Assembly: GCF_050947875.1 (NCBI RefSeq)
Contig: NC_134573.1
Coordinates: 52,750,115 to 52,814,114 of the forward strand
Direction: 5' to 3'
DNA from: Dermacentor variabilis
Lineage: Eukaryota > Arthropoda > Arachnida > Ixodida > Ixodidae
Length of the DNA: 64,000 nt
Shown: positions 21,146 through 33,240 of the stretch, in pieces
Position numbering within the stretch: the stretch's first letter is position 1
How the letters are laid out: every line of letters starts with the position of its first letter
Position numbers and translations under genes: made by a program
The notes under the pieces: model-generated
The model's input: only the letters and a program-made list of their open reading frames with translations
What the model was told of the DNA's origin: nothing
The model's database searches: none

Positions 21146-23780
21146 GATGAGAGAAGGACGGCGCGCCAACGATGGATGTCGGAACCAACACAGTGAGGGA
21201 GACATCGACTAATTGCAGATAAGTATATTTCTGCTGTTTCCTATTTAGCATAATAATAGTGCACGGATTAAGTCACTTTCTTAGTAACGAACTGAATGTC
21301 CAGCATTTTAAATAAGGCATTGAGAACCAATGAGTGTTCGTGCTTTCACATGCACGTGGGCCTGCGAAAATATGGGAAAGATAAAGGTAACCTTCACTAA
21401 CTTGGAGATAAAAGAAATTCATGAGTGACATTCAGCCCGCCGAATCTATGGATGAGTATTTTTATCCAGGTGAAATATCAATAGCAGGTACTGATATAAA
21501 GCAGGAAACTGATACAGAAAATTTCATGGGTTGAACGACACATGGAAGGCATTACCGAATCGTGATCACCACGTTACTGATATCTTATGAAAAATGTTTA
21601 GAATCATTGCATTCTACCGGTAATGCAATATGGTACATAAACCTGGAGCTTAACAAAGAAACTTGAAAACTCATGGACTGCGCAGAAAACAAAATAACAA
21701 AAATTGTTGGGCATAGTATTAGGGCAGGAAGACAGTGGCATAGTAAACCGTGGCAACTGATATGCTAGTTAGGATTAAGAAACCCGAATGCAATCGGCAG
21801 GCATGCTATCCACGTGTTCAATCACTTCTTGCCAATTCTTAACAGGTGATTACATAAGTGTGACAGAATGAATGTCATTCAGAGAGAACTGCAGCCGAGT
21901 ATGGTAGAAAATTGCGTAATGGGACAAAAATATGGTGTTTGTAGGCATAGGATGCAATCAGATCGCATAAGACGGGATTGTAGGGAGAGGCATTTGCTTT
22001 GCAGTCAACAAAAATAGGTTTATGGTGCTGACAGTAAGACTGGTGAAGGTGCGGGGAAGCTGCTGGCACACCAATCAACATGACAATTGGCTCTGAAAAA
22101 GACAACCCCAGGTATGAAAAATAAAGCGACGTTCTTCTGACACATTGTTTTATTATGCATACTAAAGGCTTCCTAAAGGCTTCCAAAGTTAAGGGCATTT
22201 AGTACCTATACTGCAACGAGCATTTTTCTTTGTAAATAATGGCTTATATGTGGTTGATTCATTCTAACAATCCACATTTTTTGCAGCAAAACTTTCTGCT
22301 GCTGGAGATATTCAACCGCGTGGTGGCAGTAGGCGAGCTCTTGACAGTGTGGCAGAGGTCCAGAGGGCTTCACTGCAAAAGTAGTATCGGTGCCCTCACT
22401 GCTAGCTAGTCGAGTCCCAGAAGGCATCTTATACCGGAGCTTTCAGTTTATTACTTTGTTTACTATTAAAGATCATGAATAAAATTATTGCAGTAAACAT
22501 TGTGCTGTGCATATTAGGACACTTGAAACATGTACTTGGTGTCTCTTCAAAATGGGCAAAAACATAAAACAATCTGTGCCACTCTTGGATCATGTAAACG
22601 AAAAATACACTAATGCAGCATACACTCATTGTGCTGTTTGTTCTTTCTATGTGCAAGAATAGAGTGCATGTTGATTCTCCACAAGATGAACGGTGTGTGT
22701 AATTCACAATATAAAGACAGGAAACAGCAGGAGCTTAATAATTCTGTCACCTATAGACTGTGCATATGAATGCTACACACCCCGATTCAAACGTGCCATT
22801 ACATGCATGTTCGATACCACATATTCTTCAACAATGTCATATATTTGCATGTACTAATTTTTACACAGTTTAAGCCCTTGCGTAGCTCAGTTGTGATGTA
22901 TCCATTTCATAGGCCAAATAAATGTACACTTTGACCTTTTGTGTTATACGAAAAGCGGCATCCTCTACAGTCGAATACAACTTCAGAATACAGGAGAGGC
23001 CTCACCCAGATGATCATAGCGCAGCAGCCGATTGCCTCCAGGTCTAAAGAAATATTCCCTCTCCAACGATTGGGTATTAGTGCGTCCGGCGGCACGTCGT
23101 CCGTCTAGAGTGCTTGCCCATCGGTGCAGGCTTGCGTTCACCTGCCATTGAAGTGCAGATTCCAAGGCCCCATAAAGTTGTATACGACTATAGAATCACG
23201 TTATGCCTTGCACCGGTTGCATAGACTTTAGTAACTTGCTAGCACACAATGATCAGGAACAGAAATCTATAAAGGCACCCAAGCAAAGCTGGCTGGCCAC
23301 AGTTACATTATATGGGGCTGTAAAAAATTCTCGCCAAATATTCCCGTGACGTCCTTGAAAAAGAGGTGGTGTTTGGCACTTATTTAGAATCAAAAACAGA
23401 TTACAGTGAATGTCGTGCTTGGCTATCTGCACAGCATGTAAACTGTGCTTGGCTATCTGCACAGCATGTAATGGAAGCTTGGGCTTCACACAGGAAACAA
23501 AGTGCTCTGTCCAGTACAATTGTTGAGTCCGCTGTGGCAACTATTTTGTCAACAGTATCAATATACAAATTACTTTTCAAAGGCCATTCCTTTCACCCTT
23601 ATTTTTGTATAACGGTTCTTCTCAATCAGCGCTTGCATTACATCAGCAGGTGGATTTGAAAGCAAAACTTTGTTTGCAAACCTTCAGACTTCCATAATTG
23701 TTTACAAGGCACTGGCATGTTGTCGAATAGCTCACACTTCATTGGTCCTGCACCTAAGAAGCCCAATGCTCTATTTGAAG
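21146..23780. other. No gene recognised
   Basis: A 2.6 kb AT-rich stretch between two LINEs. Minus-strand frames of 60-107 codons at 21875-22198, 22206-22427, 22429-22707 and 22907-23165 show no domain I can name. A short direct duplication lies at 23418-23468 (tgtgcttggctatctgcacagcatgtaa repeated in part). Confidence 0.4.
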
Positions 23781-23887
23781 TTGGATTGTGCAACAATTCG
23801 ACGGCACACAAAGACACACACACAGCGGTGCATTCTGCTTTTTGTATTTCTCTTCTTCGTGTCCCGTCGAATTGTTGTGCAATTCAA
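23781..23887. repeat. Imperfect inverted repeat (hairpin, MITE-like)
   Basis: The left arm 23781-23814 and the reverse complement of the right arm 23853-23887 match over about 34 bases with few mismatches. The perfect core is CAACAATTCGACGG. The loop holds an acacacac run and is about 40 bp. No protein frame is involved. It could be a small foldback transposon, a terminal pair of a MITE, or a transcribed hairpin. Confidence 0.6.
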
Positions 23888-24217
23888 CATTAAATCTGCT
23901 ATACCAATACACCCAGTCTTCAACCTCACCAATGATCTAGTTATTAGGCCACAATGGCGCACATCTTTGAAATATCCCAGCGCAATTAACTCTACAAAAT
24001 CCCAGCAAGTGCTAAATTTTGTAGCACAGGTGTATGCACGTGCCACATTCTTTACCACTAAACTCACAGAAATCAAAGGGGCAAGCATTAATCAGCCTTA
24101 CTGCTGGTATTAGCATTATCACCATGACACCAACGGAAAGGCAGTGCCACGTTTCAGTAAAGGGAGTGCCGGAGGGAAAGGGATGACAGTGAGGCTGCCA
24201 GTGAGTCAGTCCGCAGT

Positions 24218-24884
24218 GCACTTTGGCGTTGCACACTAAATCTACGCCTCTTTCAGATACGCCTACTGCCAATACATCATTGATGCTGCCTGTTACTCCG
24301 GAACCAGCATAGCGGGACATGTTTCCTGCATCGACGACGAAAGCTGCGCATCAACAGAAGGCAACGGTTCACCGCTGCTACATAAAGACGCTGCAAGAAA
24401 GTCGTCGTCCGCAGTCCGGCAGCAGTGCACTTTGGCATCGCACGCTAAATCTACGCCTCTTTCAGATACGCCTTCTGCCAATACATCGCTGATGCTGCCT
24501 GATACTCCGGAACTGGCACAGTGGGACGTATTTCCTGCATCGACGACGAAAGCTGCGCATCAACAGAAGGCAACGGTTCACCGCTGCTACATAAAGACGC
24601 TGCAAGAAAGTCGTCGTCCGCAGTCCGGCAGCAGTGCACTTTGGCATCGCACGCTAAATCTACGCCTCTTTCAGATACGCCTTCTGCCAATACATCGCTG
24701 ATGCTGCCTGATACTCCGGAACTGGCACAGTGGGACGTATTTCCTGCATCGACGACGAAAGCTGCGCATCAACAGAAGGCAACGGTTCACCGCTGCTACA
24801 TAAAGATGCTGCAAGAAAGTCATCGTCCGCAGTCCGGCAGCAGTGTACTTTGGCATCACACGCTAAATCTATGCCTCTTTCAGG
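24218..24884 (+). repeat. Tandem repeat, 209 bp x 3.2, heading a LINE
   Basis: Units start at 24218, 24427, 24636 and 24845; the last stops after about 40 bases at the ctctttcag/gtgag junction. The period is exactly 209 bp. Units 2 and 3 look nearly identical and unit 1 is more diverged. Because 209 is not a multiple of three, every reading frame through the array rotates, so the long frames seen in it (such as 24521-24976) are repeat artefacts. Each unit has a TATA-like cataaag followed about 27 bases later by gcagtcc. The array abuts the 5' end of the plus-strand LINE, a layout like the monomer promoters of mouse L1. Confidence 0.9.
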
Positions 24885-25000
24885 TGAGAAATGTACAGCT
24901 GCATTTGCAGCAGTTAAACTTCGCAAGCTGTGCGCTGCTGCCGGACGTACTGTTATTGTCTTTAATGTTTTGCTAGTGATTTCATTTGTGCTGGCTAACT

Positions 25001-25629
25001 ATGTCAAAAGATGCGCACGATACCGCCAAAGCCATTGAAGACTTGCAACGTGAATTGAGTAAGGAACATCGAAATATAAGGCTGCTTTGAAGGAAGTGAA
25101 AGATCTCATAGAAGATATTCAGTCAGTAATGAGGCGAAAAAGAGCTCAGAGCTGAAAATGATAGACTGCACCGCAGGATAGAGGAGGTTGAGCAATATCA
25201 GCGTGAAAATAATCTGGAAATTAAGGGTGTTTCGCCTGATGTTGAACCACTTGCTGCTGTTAAGAAAATCGGTGTTCTCATTCAAGAAGACATAACTGCT
25301 GATCACGTCGATATCTGCCACAGAGTACCGACTGCCCGTCATGACCAAAGTAACATAATTGTCCGATTTGCGTGCAGGACAAAGAAGGCTGCTGTTTTAA
25401 GCAAGTCAAAGAAAGCCAGAATTGATAGCAAGGATTTGGGCAGCCAGACGTCCTCTGCAGTATATGTCAATGACCATCTGACGAAGCACGGCAAAACAGC
25501 TTCTCTGGTCACCTATACAGAGAAAGGTCTTTCCACTCGTAGAAACGAGGGCTCGCCTTTACTGAAAATAGAAACGCTAACGACCTCGATAAGATGACTG
25601 CAGAAGCAGGAGAAACAACTGAAGAATAA
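25001..25629 (+). pseudogene. LINE ORF1, coiled-coil type, broken
   Basis: ATG at 25001 starts MSKDAHDTAKAIEDLQREL, a coiled coil that hits a stop after about 29 codons. After frameshifts the protein resumes with AENDRLHRRIEEVEQYQRE, then NNLEIKGVSPDVEPL, HRVPTARHDQSNIIVRF and SAVYVNDHLTKHGK. This is the layout of LINE ORF1 proteins that follow a coiled coil with an RNA-binding globular domain. No 2A-like or PHD motif was found here, unlike the LINEs at 20 kb, 56 kb and 59 kb. Confidence 0.6.
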
Positions 25630-25675
25630 ACATGGTATCTGAATACGCCCAGATTGACAGACGCTCGCAAGTTTC

Positions 25676-28199
25676 ATGAACGCTGTTAGAGCGACGCCTA
25701 GCTATGATTATCATGACAGCCATTCCTTGAATAGTCTACTTCGAGATGCGCGCAGGCGCATCAAGGCCTTTTATCTAAACACACGCAGCATACGCAACAA
25801 GACATACATTACCCTTGATATCCTTGGCATCTTTTCATTTAGTTTTGACTTGCTGTTGTTTTCTGAAAAATGGCTATCTGTAGGTGAAGATCCACCATAC
25901 TTTGAAAACTATAATTATGATTGCCTAGTGCATCCTTTAGGAAGAGGAGGTGGTGTGGCTATTGACGTTAAGCAGTCATTAAAACATGAAGTTATCTCCC
26001 AATTCTTCATTATTAACGACGTTGTAGAGTGTCTCATGATACGCCTACAAAAAGCATTTCCTGTGGTCATTTATCGACCACCTTGTGGGGCTAAATCTGG
26101 ATTTGCTATGTTCATGGAAGACTTGCTGGAATATTTGTGTCACACTGGCTTTCCATTTGTGGTAATGGGCGACGTGAATATCGATGTTATCTCGGGATGC
26201 ATCGTCACATCAGCTAACCGTACTAGCGACCTCTTTTGCTTGCAAAAACGCAACTTCTAAGGCAACCCGTCTCACTGCACAAACTGCGACTTTGCTTGAT
26301 ATCTGTTTGACGAACATACACCCGCCGGATTGCGTTGCTGGAGTGTTGGTTGTAGAAGTAAGCGGCCATTTACCTTTCTTTTGTACCCTTCCTTCTTCCA
26401 ATGATAGTCGCGAAGCAAATGAAAAAGTGCGGTCACGCCAGATCAACGCTAGGACACTAGAAATATTGCGGCATCATGTTATTCAAACCGAGTGGAATCA
26501 CATGTTCCAAGAAAAGGATCCTAACTTGGCATACTATGTATTCGTGTCTAATCTGATCAAATCTTTTAATGATGGTTTCCCGGTATCTGTAAGGTACGTA
26601 AAGCGGCAGAAAGTTAGAAAAATCTGGCTAACTAAAGTCTTACATAAAAAAAATAAAAAAGAATAGCATGTACCATGAACGTGTAAAGACACGTGACATA
26701 AATTTATTTATTGTGTTTAAAAAGTACATAAACCAGCTAGATGGTGAACTAAGGTGTGCAAAGTTCAGATATTAAGAGAATTTATTTTGTGAAATAAGTA
26801 ATGATCCCAGGAGAATTAGGAACGAGGTTAAAAGTCTTTCTGGTCGAATAAAGCAAAACCACATCCCTAGCATTCTAGCTAACTCGAGCGGTCTTGGCTA
26901 CAGAGAGGTTGCAACTGAAATGAACGATTACTTCGTTACTAGTTGTGGTTACGATGAGATATGTGATGACGATGATCCAAGATTATCGATAAATGACAGT
27001 GATTTACCTAACTCTATACTTTTACATTCTATTTCATGTCGCGAGAGTGAAGCATTATTAACCAAGATTAAAAACAACTGTGTGGCTGGATATAATGACA
27101 TCAAACCTATGCTAATAAAATACATTGCTGATGTGATATCACCCGCGCTCTCGTACATTATTAACTTTCACTACTGGGGTTTTTCCTGATCAACTGAAAA
27201 TAACTCGTGTGTGTTCAGCCTTCAGAGGTGTCACAAAGAAATGTCAAATTATCGACCAAAATCGGTACGTCCAATACGCTAGAAAGTGTTTGAAAGTGCT
27301 ATTAATATCAGATTACAAAACTTTTTAATAAGTATAATATCATATGCGAGGCCTAGTTTGGCTTTCAAAAAGGCAAATCCACGGAGCTTGCATTACTCGA
27401 TATTAAAAGTGAGATACTAAATAATTTCGAGAGACAGCTTTACATGCTGGGGTTTTTGTAGATTTCCGTAAAGCATTCGATACCGTGTGTCATAGGGTTC
27501 TTCTACAAAAACTTATTACGGCGTCCGTGGTATTGCCAATAGGCTATTACAAAATTACATGACAGCCCGTTACCTATGTGCAGTTATTAATCACGAGACA
27601 TCCTCGCATGATAACGTCAACAAAGGTGTCCCACAAGGATCTATAGTCGGTCCACTGTTGTTTATAATTTACGTAAATGACCTGTGTCACATTCCAGATT
27701 CTCCTAAAATAATCATCTATGCTGATGACACTAGCATTTTTTTCACTAGTGCTTCAATGTCTAACCTTGAAGGAAGTGTAAATACCTAAGTAAGCTCTCT
27801 CGTTGGCCTAAAAGTTAGAAGTTACGGCTAAACGGGATTAAAACTAAATGCATATTGTTTGCAACTATCAATAAGCAACGGAATATAAGCTTAAATTTTT
27901 CCTTTGAGGGCCAGACGCTTCTGCAAGTTAAATTTCTAAAATTTCTGGGCGTATGGTTCCAGGAAGGCCTGTCCTGGAATGAACACGTAAATAAATTAGC
28001 ATTAGAATTAAGTAAAAGTGTTGGATGTATTTACAGATTAGGTCGATTATTACCACTTCGGCTAAAGAAAGCGCTATATTATACGCTTTTCTATTCCAGG
28101 CTCCGTTACTGCGTGTTGATATGGGGCACAACGACCGCGCAGAATTATACCACATTGCTCACATTACAAAAAAAGCTGCTAAGAATATTTGAGGGATAA
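25676..28199 (+). pseudogene. LINE ORF2: endonuclease and reverse transcriptase, broken
   Basis: The endonuclease occupies 25676-26260 and continues in another frame to about 26666: YLNTRSIRNK, LLFSEKWLS with the catalytic Glu, GRGGGVAI, VIYRPPCG, VVMGDVNID, then a histidine-containing VSGHLPFF. Reverse transcriptase pieces follow: YNDIKPMLIKYIAD at 26920-27189, a broken FRKAFDTV region near 27460, VPQGSIVGPLLFIIYVND and the catalytic YADD (27718-27729) at 27559-27789, and the thumb with FLKFLGVWFQEGLSWNEHV at 27855-28199. Both metal-binding Asp of YADD are present, but four or more frameshifts and stops prevent expression. Confidence 0.8.
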
Positions 28200-28905
28200 T
28201 ATGGTCACCCGCAAGGTCTCACCACACGTCCGCTATATACGAAACATTTCATATTGCAAGCTAACCAAATCTATTATCTCAAGCTTTCTTTGCATATCCA
28301 AAAAATAAGTAGTACCCCACGTACAGTTCTAGATGTGTTCAATACTGCCTCCGTACACAGAGTATAAGAACACCAAAAATTCGAACTACCCTATGGTCGG
28401 CTGCATATTCTGCACCAAATACCCAGTCTGCTTAATAATCTTGGCAACATTTTAGGCCTTAATAAACAAATTTTCAAAAATAGGTTTAAACAAATTCTTC
28501 TAGAAAACTGCATTGAATATGTTTGAGTACCGGAAGTGTTGGTCACAACTTGCATGTGTATTGACTTTTTCTATCTTACTCAATGTGCACTGTGGGTTTT
28601 ATTTCTGAGCTCACATAGTTTCTTTTGTTGTTGCTTGTCACAATATATGTATGTCGATCAGTTTGTTTTCTTTACTCTGTGATACTTCTGTTTTTTTTAT
28701 ATATCTATAGAGATAATTAAGATTGTTCAATGACTACCTTATGTTAATTATTGTATATTGTTGCTGTTTCTCTGCTTGTATTATGACTGCGTGCTTAACT
28801 GTATCTTGGAGCAAAACCCTCCGTCAGGCTGTATAGGCTTTTGCTTTTGCTTCGATTTCTGTTGACGTACAGAAAGAAATGAATAAACAAACAAACAATA
28901 AAAAA

Positions 28906-29837
28906 AGTATTTACAAGACAAGTTCAATGCCAAAATATGTTGCATGTTGCTCATACTACTTTGTCATTGCGGCAAGCTTTTACATGTTTGAGCCTACACC
29001 GTGCTGTGTAATCATTGCTCTAAAGCTGTACAAAAGGTCTATTCGCTCTGCAATGTTTATTTTTATCACGGCGGGTTAAAGACCCACTTTTCATTGGCAT
29101 CTGTACCACACTTCTCCCGACATGCAATTTTGCCTTGGTGGTTCATGACATCTTCACGCACACCGAGTTCTGAAGAGCATTGTATCTGCATTATTCTATT
29201 GCTTAAGAATTAGAGCCCCATTATGAGACGAAAATAGCTGATTTTCAATCCACAATAACGCTGCCCCCCTCCCCAAAAATACGCTGAACCTCTGGCACGT
29301 TTATCAAAAGTGAACAGAGCAAATACCCTGAAGTATTTTCTTCATGCAAGCCAGCACACTAAGATTCTCAATGCATTTTCATTTCGCTTCAAATGCATAG
29401 GCACAACTTGCTTCGCACAACATCCGCATCTCGTAGCTGCAACGAATTGTGCAATGCCTCGCTGTTTCATAGTGCGGCCTATAGATGACGCCTGACCAAA
29501 ATTCAACATTATGCGCAATAAGTACCTTCACCAACGAAGAACCCCAAGTTCTTTGAGATTAGTAGTCACAGGGTACTTCACACAATTTGTGATATCCATT
29601 TTTCTATTAATACTTAATTAACCTCTTTGCCAAGAAAGTGAGTCATTTCGAAGGCACCCTGACAGACAAGTAGAACAATTGGCAAAAAGTGGGCAACCAG
29701 CGAAAAAGTCAGTACCATAGGCAGCTGCATGTGAGGTGTTCGTAACACAAAATTTAAGTCGGCTACACAGAAGTGGCTAATTTGGCAATATGGCTTGACT
29801 AGACACTGCTTCAGTGCTAATCACAGTAACGCTGACA
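28906..29837. other. No gene recognised
   Basis: Sequence between the LINE tail and the Harbinger fragment. The rest of a Harbinger transposase would be expected here on the minus strand, but I found no convincing catalytic continuation. Confidence 0.4.
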
Positions 29838-30281
29838 TTCAAGGCGCCTTAATTCTTACGTACGTTCCGTCGACACACCCGACTAAGTCGGTAATGTTCC
29901 CGCGAAGTAGGAAGCGTCCTTTTATATATGCCCGCTCAGCCGCAGTCTTCAGGAAAGCCAGCCACCGCTTACGCACTGCCGCACCGATAAGCACGTCAGA
30001 CACATCTCTGACACAGCGGCTCACAGTACTTTGATGATGTCCAATGTAATGCTCGGCGCCGACGCTTCCCTGAAATCTCCCAGTCCCGTAGAAACGGAGG
30101 GCGCAGAAGACTTTCTCTTCAACGGTGAGCGAACGAAGCCCGCCACGTAGTCTCCAGAGGCGAGTCTTCGCCTAGCTCGTCACACAGGCAGCACACTGAT
30201 GTGTTCGACAGGCGAAAATGACGCTGAAACTCCACGTTGGTCATGTATGTGAACGGGTCCAGACGGTCATACTAACACTTG
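29838..30281 (-). pseudogene. PIF/Harbinger transposase N-terminal fragment
   Basis: Minus-strand reading from about 30281 gives RLDPFTYMTNVEFQRHF, then CCLCDELGE. A frameshift near 30140 leads to GGLRSLTVEEKVFCALRFY, GTGRFQGSVG, HHQSTVSRCVRDVSD, and finally NITDLVGCVDGTYVRIKAP at 29880-29838. These are the successive conserved blocks of HARBI1-like DDE transposases up to the first catalytic Asp (CVDGT). The remaining catalytic Asp and Glu are missing. Host HARBI1 genes exist in animals, but the frameshift and truncation point to a dead transposon copy. Confidence 0.8.
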
Positions 30282-32392
30282 CTTCCCCTGGATGCAATGA
30301 CACGGCTGCTGCTCCCGCCGCCATGTTCCCGAGTTGAACTCGGAGGGGGTTTCGCGATGTGGGAGTTTAGGACGAGTTTGCTTGTCAGTCAAAACCAGAG
30401 GTCACGCCGCACGCGAGGCATGTAACCCTTATGCGCGCACCCATCATGGTTGGGCCACGCCCAACTTATTTTTTGGCAACAGCGACGCGCTGCCGAGCTG
30501 AGAGGCCTCAGCAGTCTTGACCGCCGACATAAAACACGCCCAACGCACGGTCATCGGTGATGTACTGAGCACCACTATCAAAAACAAAGCGTTGACTTTC
30601 GCTGGCTTATACATATATCTTCTAGAGCTGAGATGGCCCCACAACACGGTGTCATTGCCTGCATTGTGGCGACGTAAAGCACAGTAAATAATTATCGGCA
30701 CGTCCCTGTAGCTGCTTGCAAGGCGTGGATGCGCCGAGGGGGACGACGATGCTGAGGAGTGCGTATCGCAGCAGTCGTTGAGATGGCTGCTTTGTCATCG
30801 GTGATGTATTGGAGCCACAGCGTCGTGAACACGATCAGCGTCCACAAATCGCCAACTTTTCTAGACCCAGTGCAATGGCATTTCTTCATCACAAGCACTG
30901 CGCTCAACAGTTGCAACACCTTCCTCGGTTCGAAGTCTCATTTCACAACTGCACACAAGACCCCTCACCTGCCAAAATGCGATTGCTACGGTGTCGTTAC
31001 GATATCCATCTGCGATCGCTGCTGGCTGCAGCAGAGGTAATCCGCAACCACCTTGGAGTGCACAACACACTCAAATAGTGCGTACATGCGCTCTGAGGCA
31101 CCTTCACTGAGCCAGCGTTGACAAGCGATCAATTGTGTCGCTGGGAAGCACTTACTTCTTCGGAATGCATCTCAGAGGCTTCGCGCACAAAGATAAACTG
31201 GTGGATTTTCACTGAACTGCGTCACTACGGACCCTAAACTAACGTACCGCCACTTTGCAGCGACAGCCGTTGCTCCCGTATGTATGACTAGTGTATCGTT
31301 TTTAGTTTAGGCGGTGGCCCTAATGGCCTAGTGAAGCGCCTGCGATGAACAGCCGTACCGCGGCGCTGCGATTTCATTCCCCCAATCAGTGAAAGTGTGG
31401 TCATGACTCATGACTGACTTTATTGAGAATAGCACTGCAGCGCCCCAAGGCGACTTCTCACCCTATGAACTCCCTCGTAAGTGCGACCGTCTTCAATGTA
31501 TCCGCTTCTAAGCTTTCGGCTCACTGTAGCCGCTCGCGGCAAGAAGTGCAAAATAAATAATTTGCTCGATCTTTGTTCGTCATCACAAATTTCTGGCATT
31601 CAAAACGAAAAACAGATACTTAAACAAATTAAAATGTTCGTCATTTTATCTGTTGCAGTTTAACGCATTCATTTGGGCGAAAGAGTACGTGCAAGAAGGC
31701 GCCGCATGCACCTTGTTCGCATTCGATTGAGTGCCCGAAAGAGGAGGCACGCCCGTGACGCGCCTGGGAAAGGCGTGGCAAGCGGCTCACGGCAAGTGTG
31801 CAGACAGACAGTGGGATAGTCACAGTATTGCTAAGTTGCGATAAACCGTTGATAACGATAGGCGGCGCTGGCGCGTTTCGTTGTGCAGCCTTCTGCGCTT
31901 GAAACGTGGAAGCAGCGTGCCGGGCAAGGTGCGCTCATCTTGTCATATGCGGCTTTTGGTCCACGTATTTTTTTTGCCTGTATCTTTTGCGCGTTCCACG
32001 CTAACTGCATTCACTGACTGCCGTCGAGCAAACTCGGGTGCACGAGACACTCGGCGCATCCTGCATAGCACCCCAGTTCACAAAAATGTGTGCGCGAAAA
32101 GGGGTTGTTTTATTCTTGTGCTTACTTTTTATGACGTTACGTAAACATTGATGTCCACTAACAATCTTGGGCGGGAGAGGCGTCAGTGCATGGTATTCGG
32201 AGCTGCCGCTGTTGTGTGACCCAGTTTAAGCGAGTACGGCAAAACGCAGGACGATTTTTCATGCTGCTATATTGGCCAGTTAACGCGTAGAAGTCCCGTC
32301 ATATTAATTTATTTTAAAGTAATGCGCAGTTCGGCTCCGCGAAGAGGATCTGTGGGAGAGAGGCACGTGTAGAAAGAAATATGCCCTAGGTG
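30282..32392. other. No gene recognised
   Basis: GC-mixed anonymous DNA. A motif ggtcatcggtgatgta near 30550 recurs as tgtcatcggtgatgta near 30795 with weak similarity after it, suggesting an old internal duplication of about 245 bp. Short overlapping frames at 30692-31078 on both strands are unconvincing. Confidence 0.4.
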
Positions 32393-32955
32393 TGCCGTAG
32401 AAGAACCGCCAAAGACGCACCGTCATCCGGAACAAAAGTTAAGAGTGAGGGGAATGGAAAGCCGTTGGGAAACGGACGTGAGGAGAAGGTATGATTGAAG
32501 CCACCGCTACCGCTAGATACACCCGGGCTTCCCAGATGCCAGGTTGACATTCTCGCCCGCTACTGCAGCTTGATTATTGGCCTTATAATGGCACGAGGAG
32601 GTGTATTAACAGATATTGCGCAACACTATACACGGCCGCCTGGTTTCGGTGTCACTGTTTAGCATCAGCGCGCGCCATCTAAGACTTCTTTGAGGAAACG
32701 AAGTTATTTGTGCGACTACCTAGATGTTTGCGACGTAAAGGTGCTCTTGCGTGTGATCGCCATCGGGCCACAATAACTTTGCTCGGGACATTCAGGCGAC
32801 CTGGCACACAACTGCACGGGGTGGCCGAGTTTCCTTATCATTGGCAGGGCAGCTCTCTGTCAATCACCCATGTCGTTAATAGCCATAACTGTATGCCGAT
32901 ATAAACTGTTTTTTGCACAAGGGCCAGTTATGATCAAAGGTCGCCAGCCGTGACA
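32393..32955 (+). repeat. Unclassified dispersed repeat, copy 2
   Basis: Same-orientation partner of 7877-8440, with the landmarks listed there. Its right end runs almost directly into a gypsy RNase H remnant, whereas copy 1 has no such neighbour, so the remnant is probably not part of the repeat. Confidence 0.6.
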
Positions 32956-33240
32956 CTGTGGGAACATTTTCTCAACGGGCTCAGATCGCCTGAGCTCACG
33001 ACTGAACTTCTTCTCCAGCCTGAAGCGAGTGACTTGAGATCTGGAGTTGTCCAGCATTACGAAATCAATGGCTCGCCACACCCTTATGCTTTGCCAAATA
33101 ATGTGCTGCTCCATGCAGGAAACTACTCTTCTGATGGAAAAGGAGTCCTTAGTAATCGCGTTTGCACTGCAGAAGTTTGACGTCTATTTGCACGATAAGA
33201 TTGGTCGTGCAGATGCATAAGAACGCGCGCAGTTGGCTCG
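32956..33240 (+). pseudogene. Gypsy RNase H remnant
   Basis: Plus-strand fragment: LLLQPEASDLRSGVV, where the usual TDAS is now PEAS so the first catalytic Asp is lost, then QHYEINGSPHP, a broken NYSSDGKG, and in the next frame EKESLVIAFALQKFDVYL. This is the RNase H block that follows reverse transcriptase in gypsy pol. No other pol domain is attached. Confidence 0.65.

Larger units (their letters stand above)
24885..28905 (+). mobile_element. CR1/Jockey-like LINE, plus strand, degenerate
   Basis: It follows the 209 bp array directly. The order is ORF1-like coiled coil, ORF2 endonuclease, reverse transcriptase, 3' region ending in an A-rich atgaataaacaaacaaacaataaaaaa tail near 28905. It is full length in layout but broken by many frameshifts and stops. 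Confidence 0.8.

Noticed and set aside
24293..24926. Overlapping open frames on both strands at 24.3-24.9 kb that look like a protein family
   Set aside because: They are produced by the 209 bp tandem repeat; the unit is not a multiple of three, so the same peptide pieces reappear in rotating frames.
29838..30281. A host HARBI1 gene
   Set aside because: The fragment has a frameshift and lacks the second and third catalytic residues, so a dead Harbinger transposon is the simpler reading.
30692..31078. Overlapping frames on both strands at 30.7-31.1 kb
   Set aside because: Mutual shadows in different frames; no motif, and a weak internal duplication explains part of the region.
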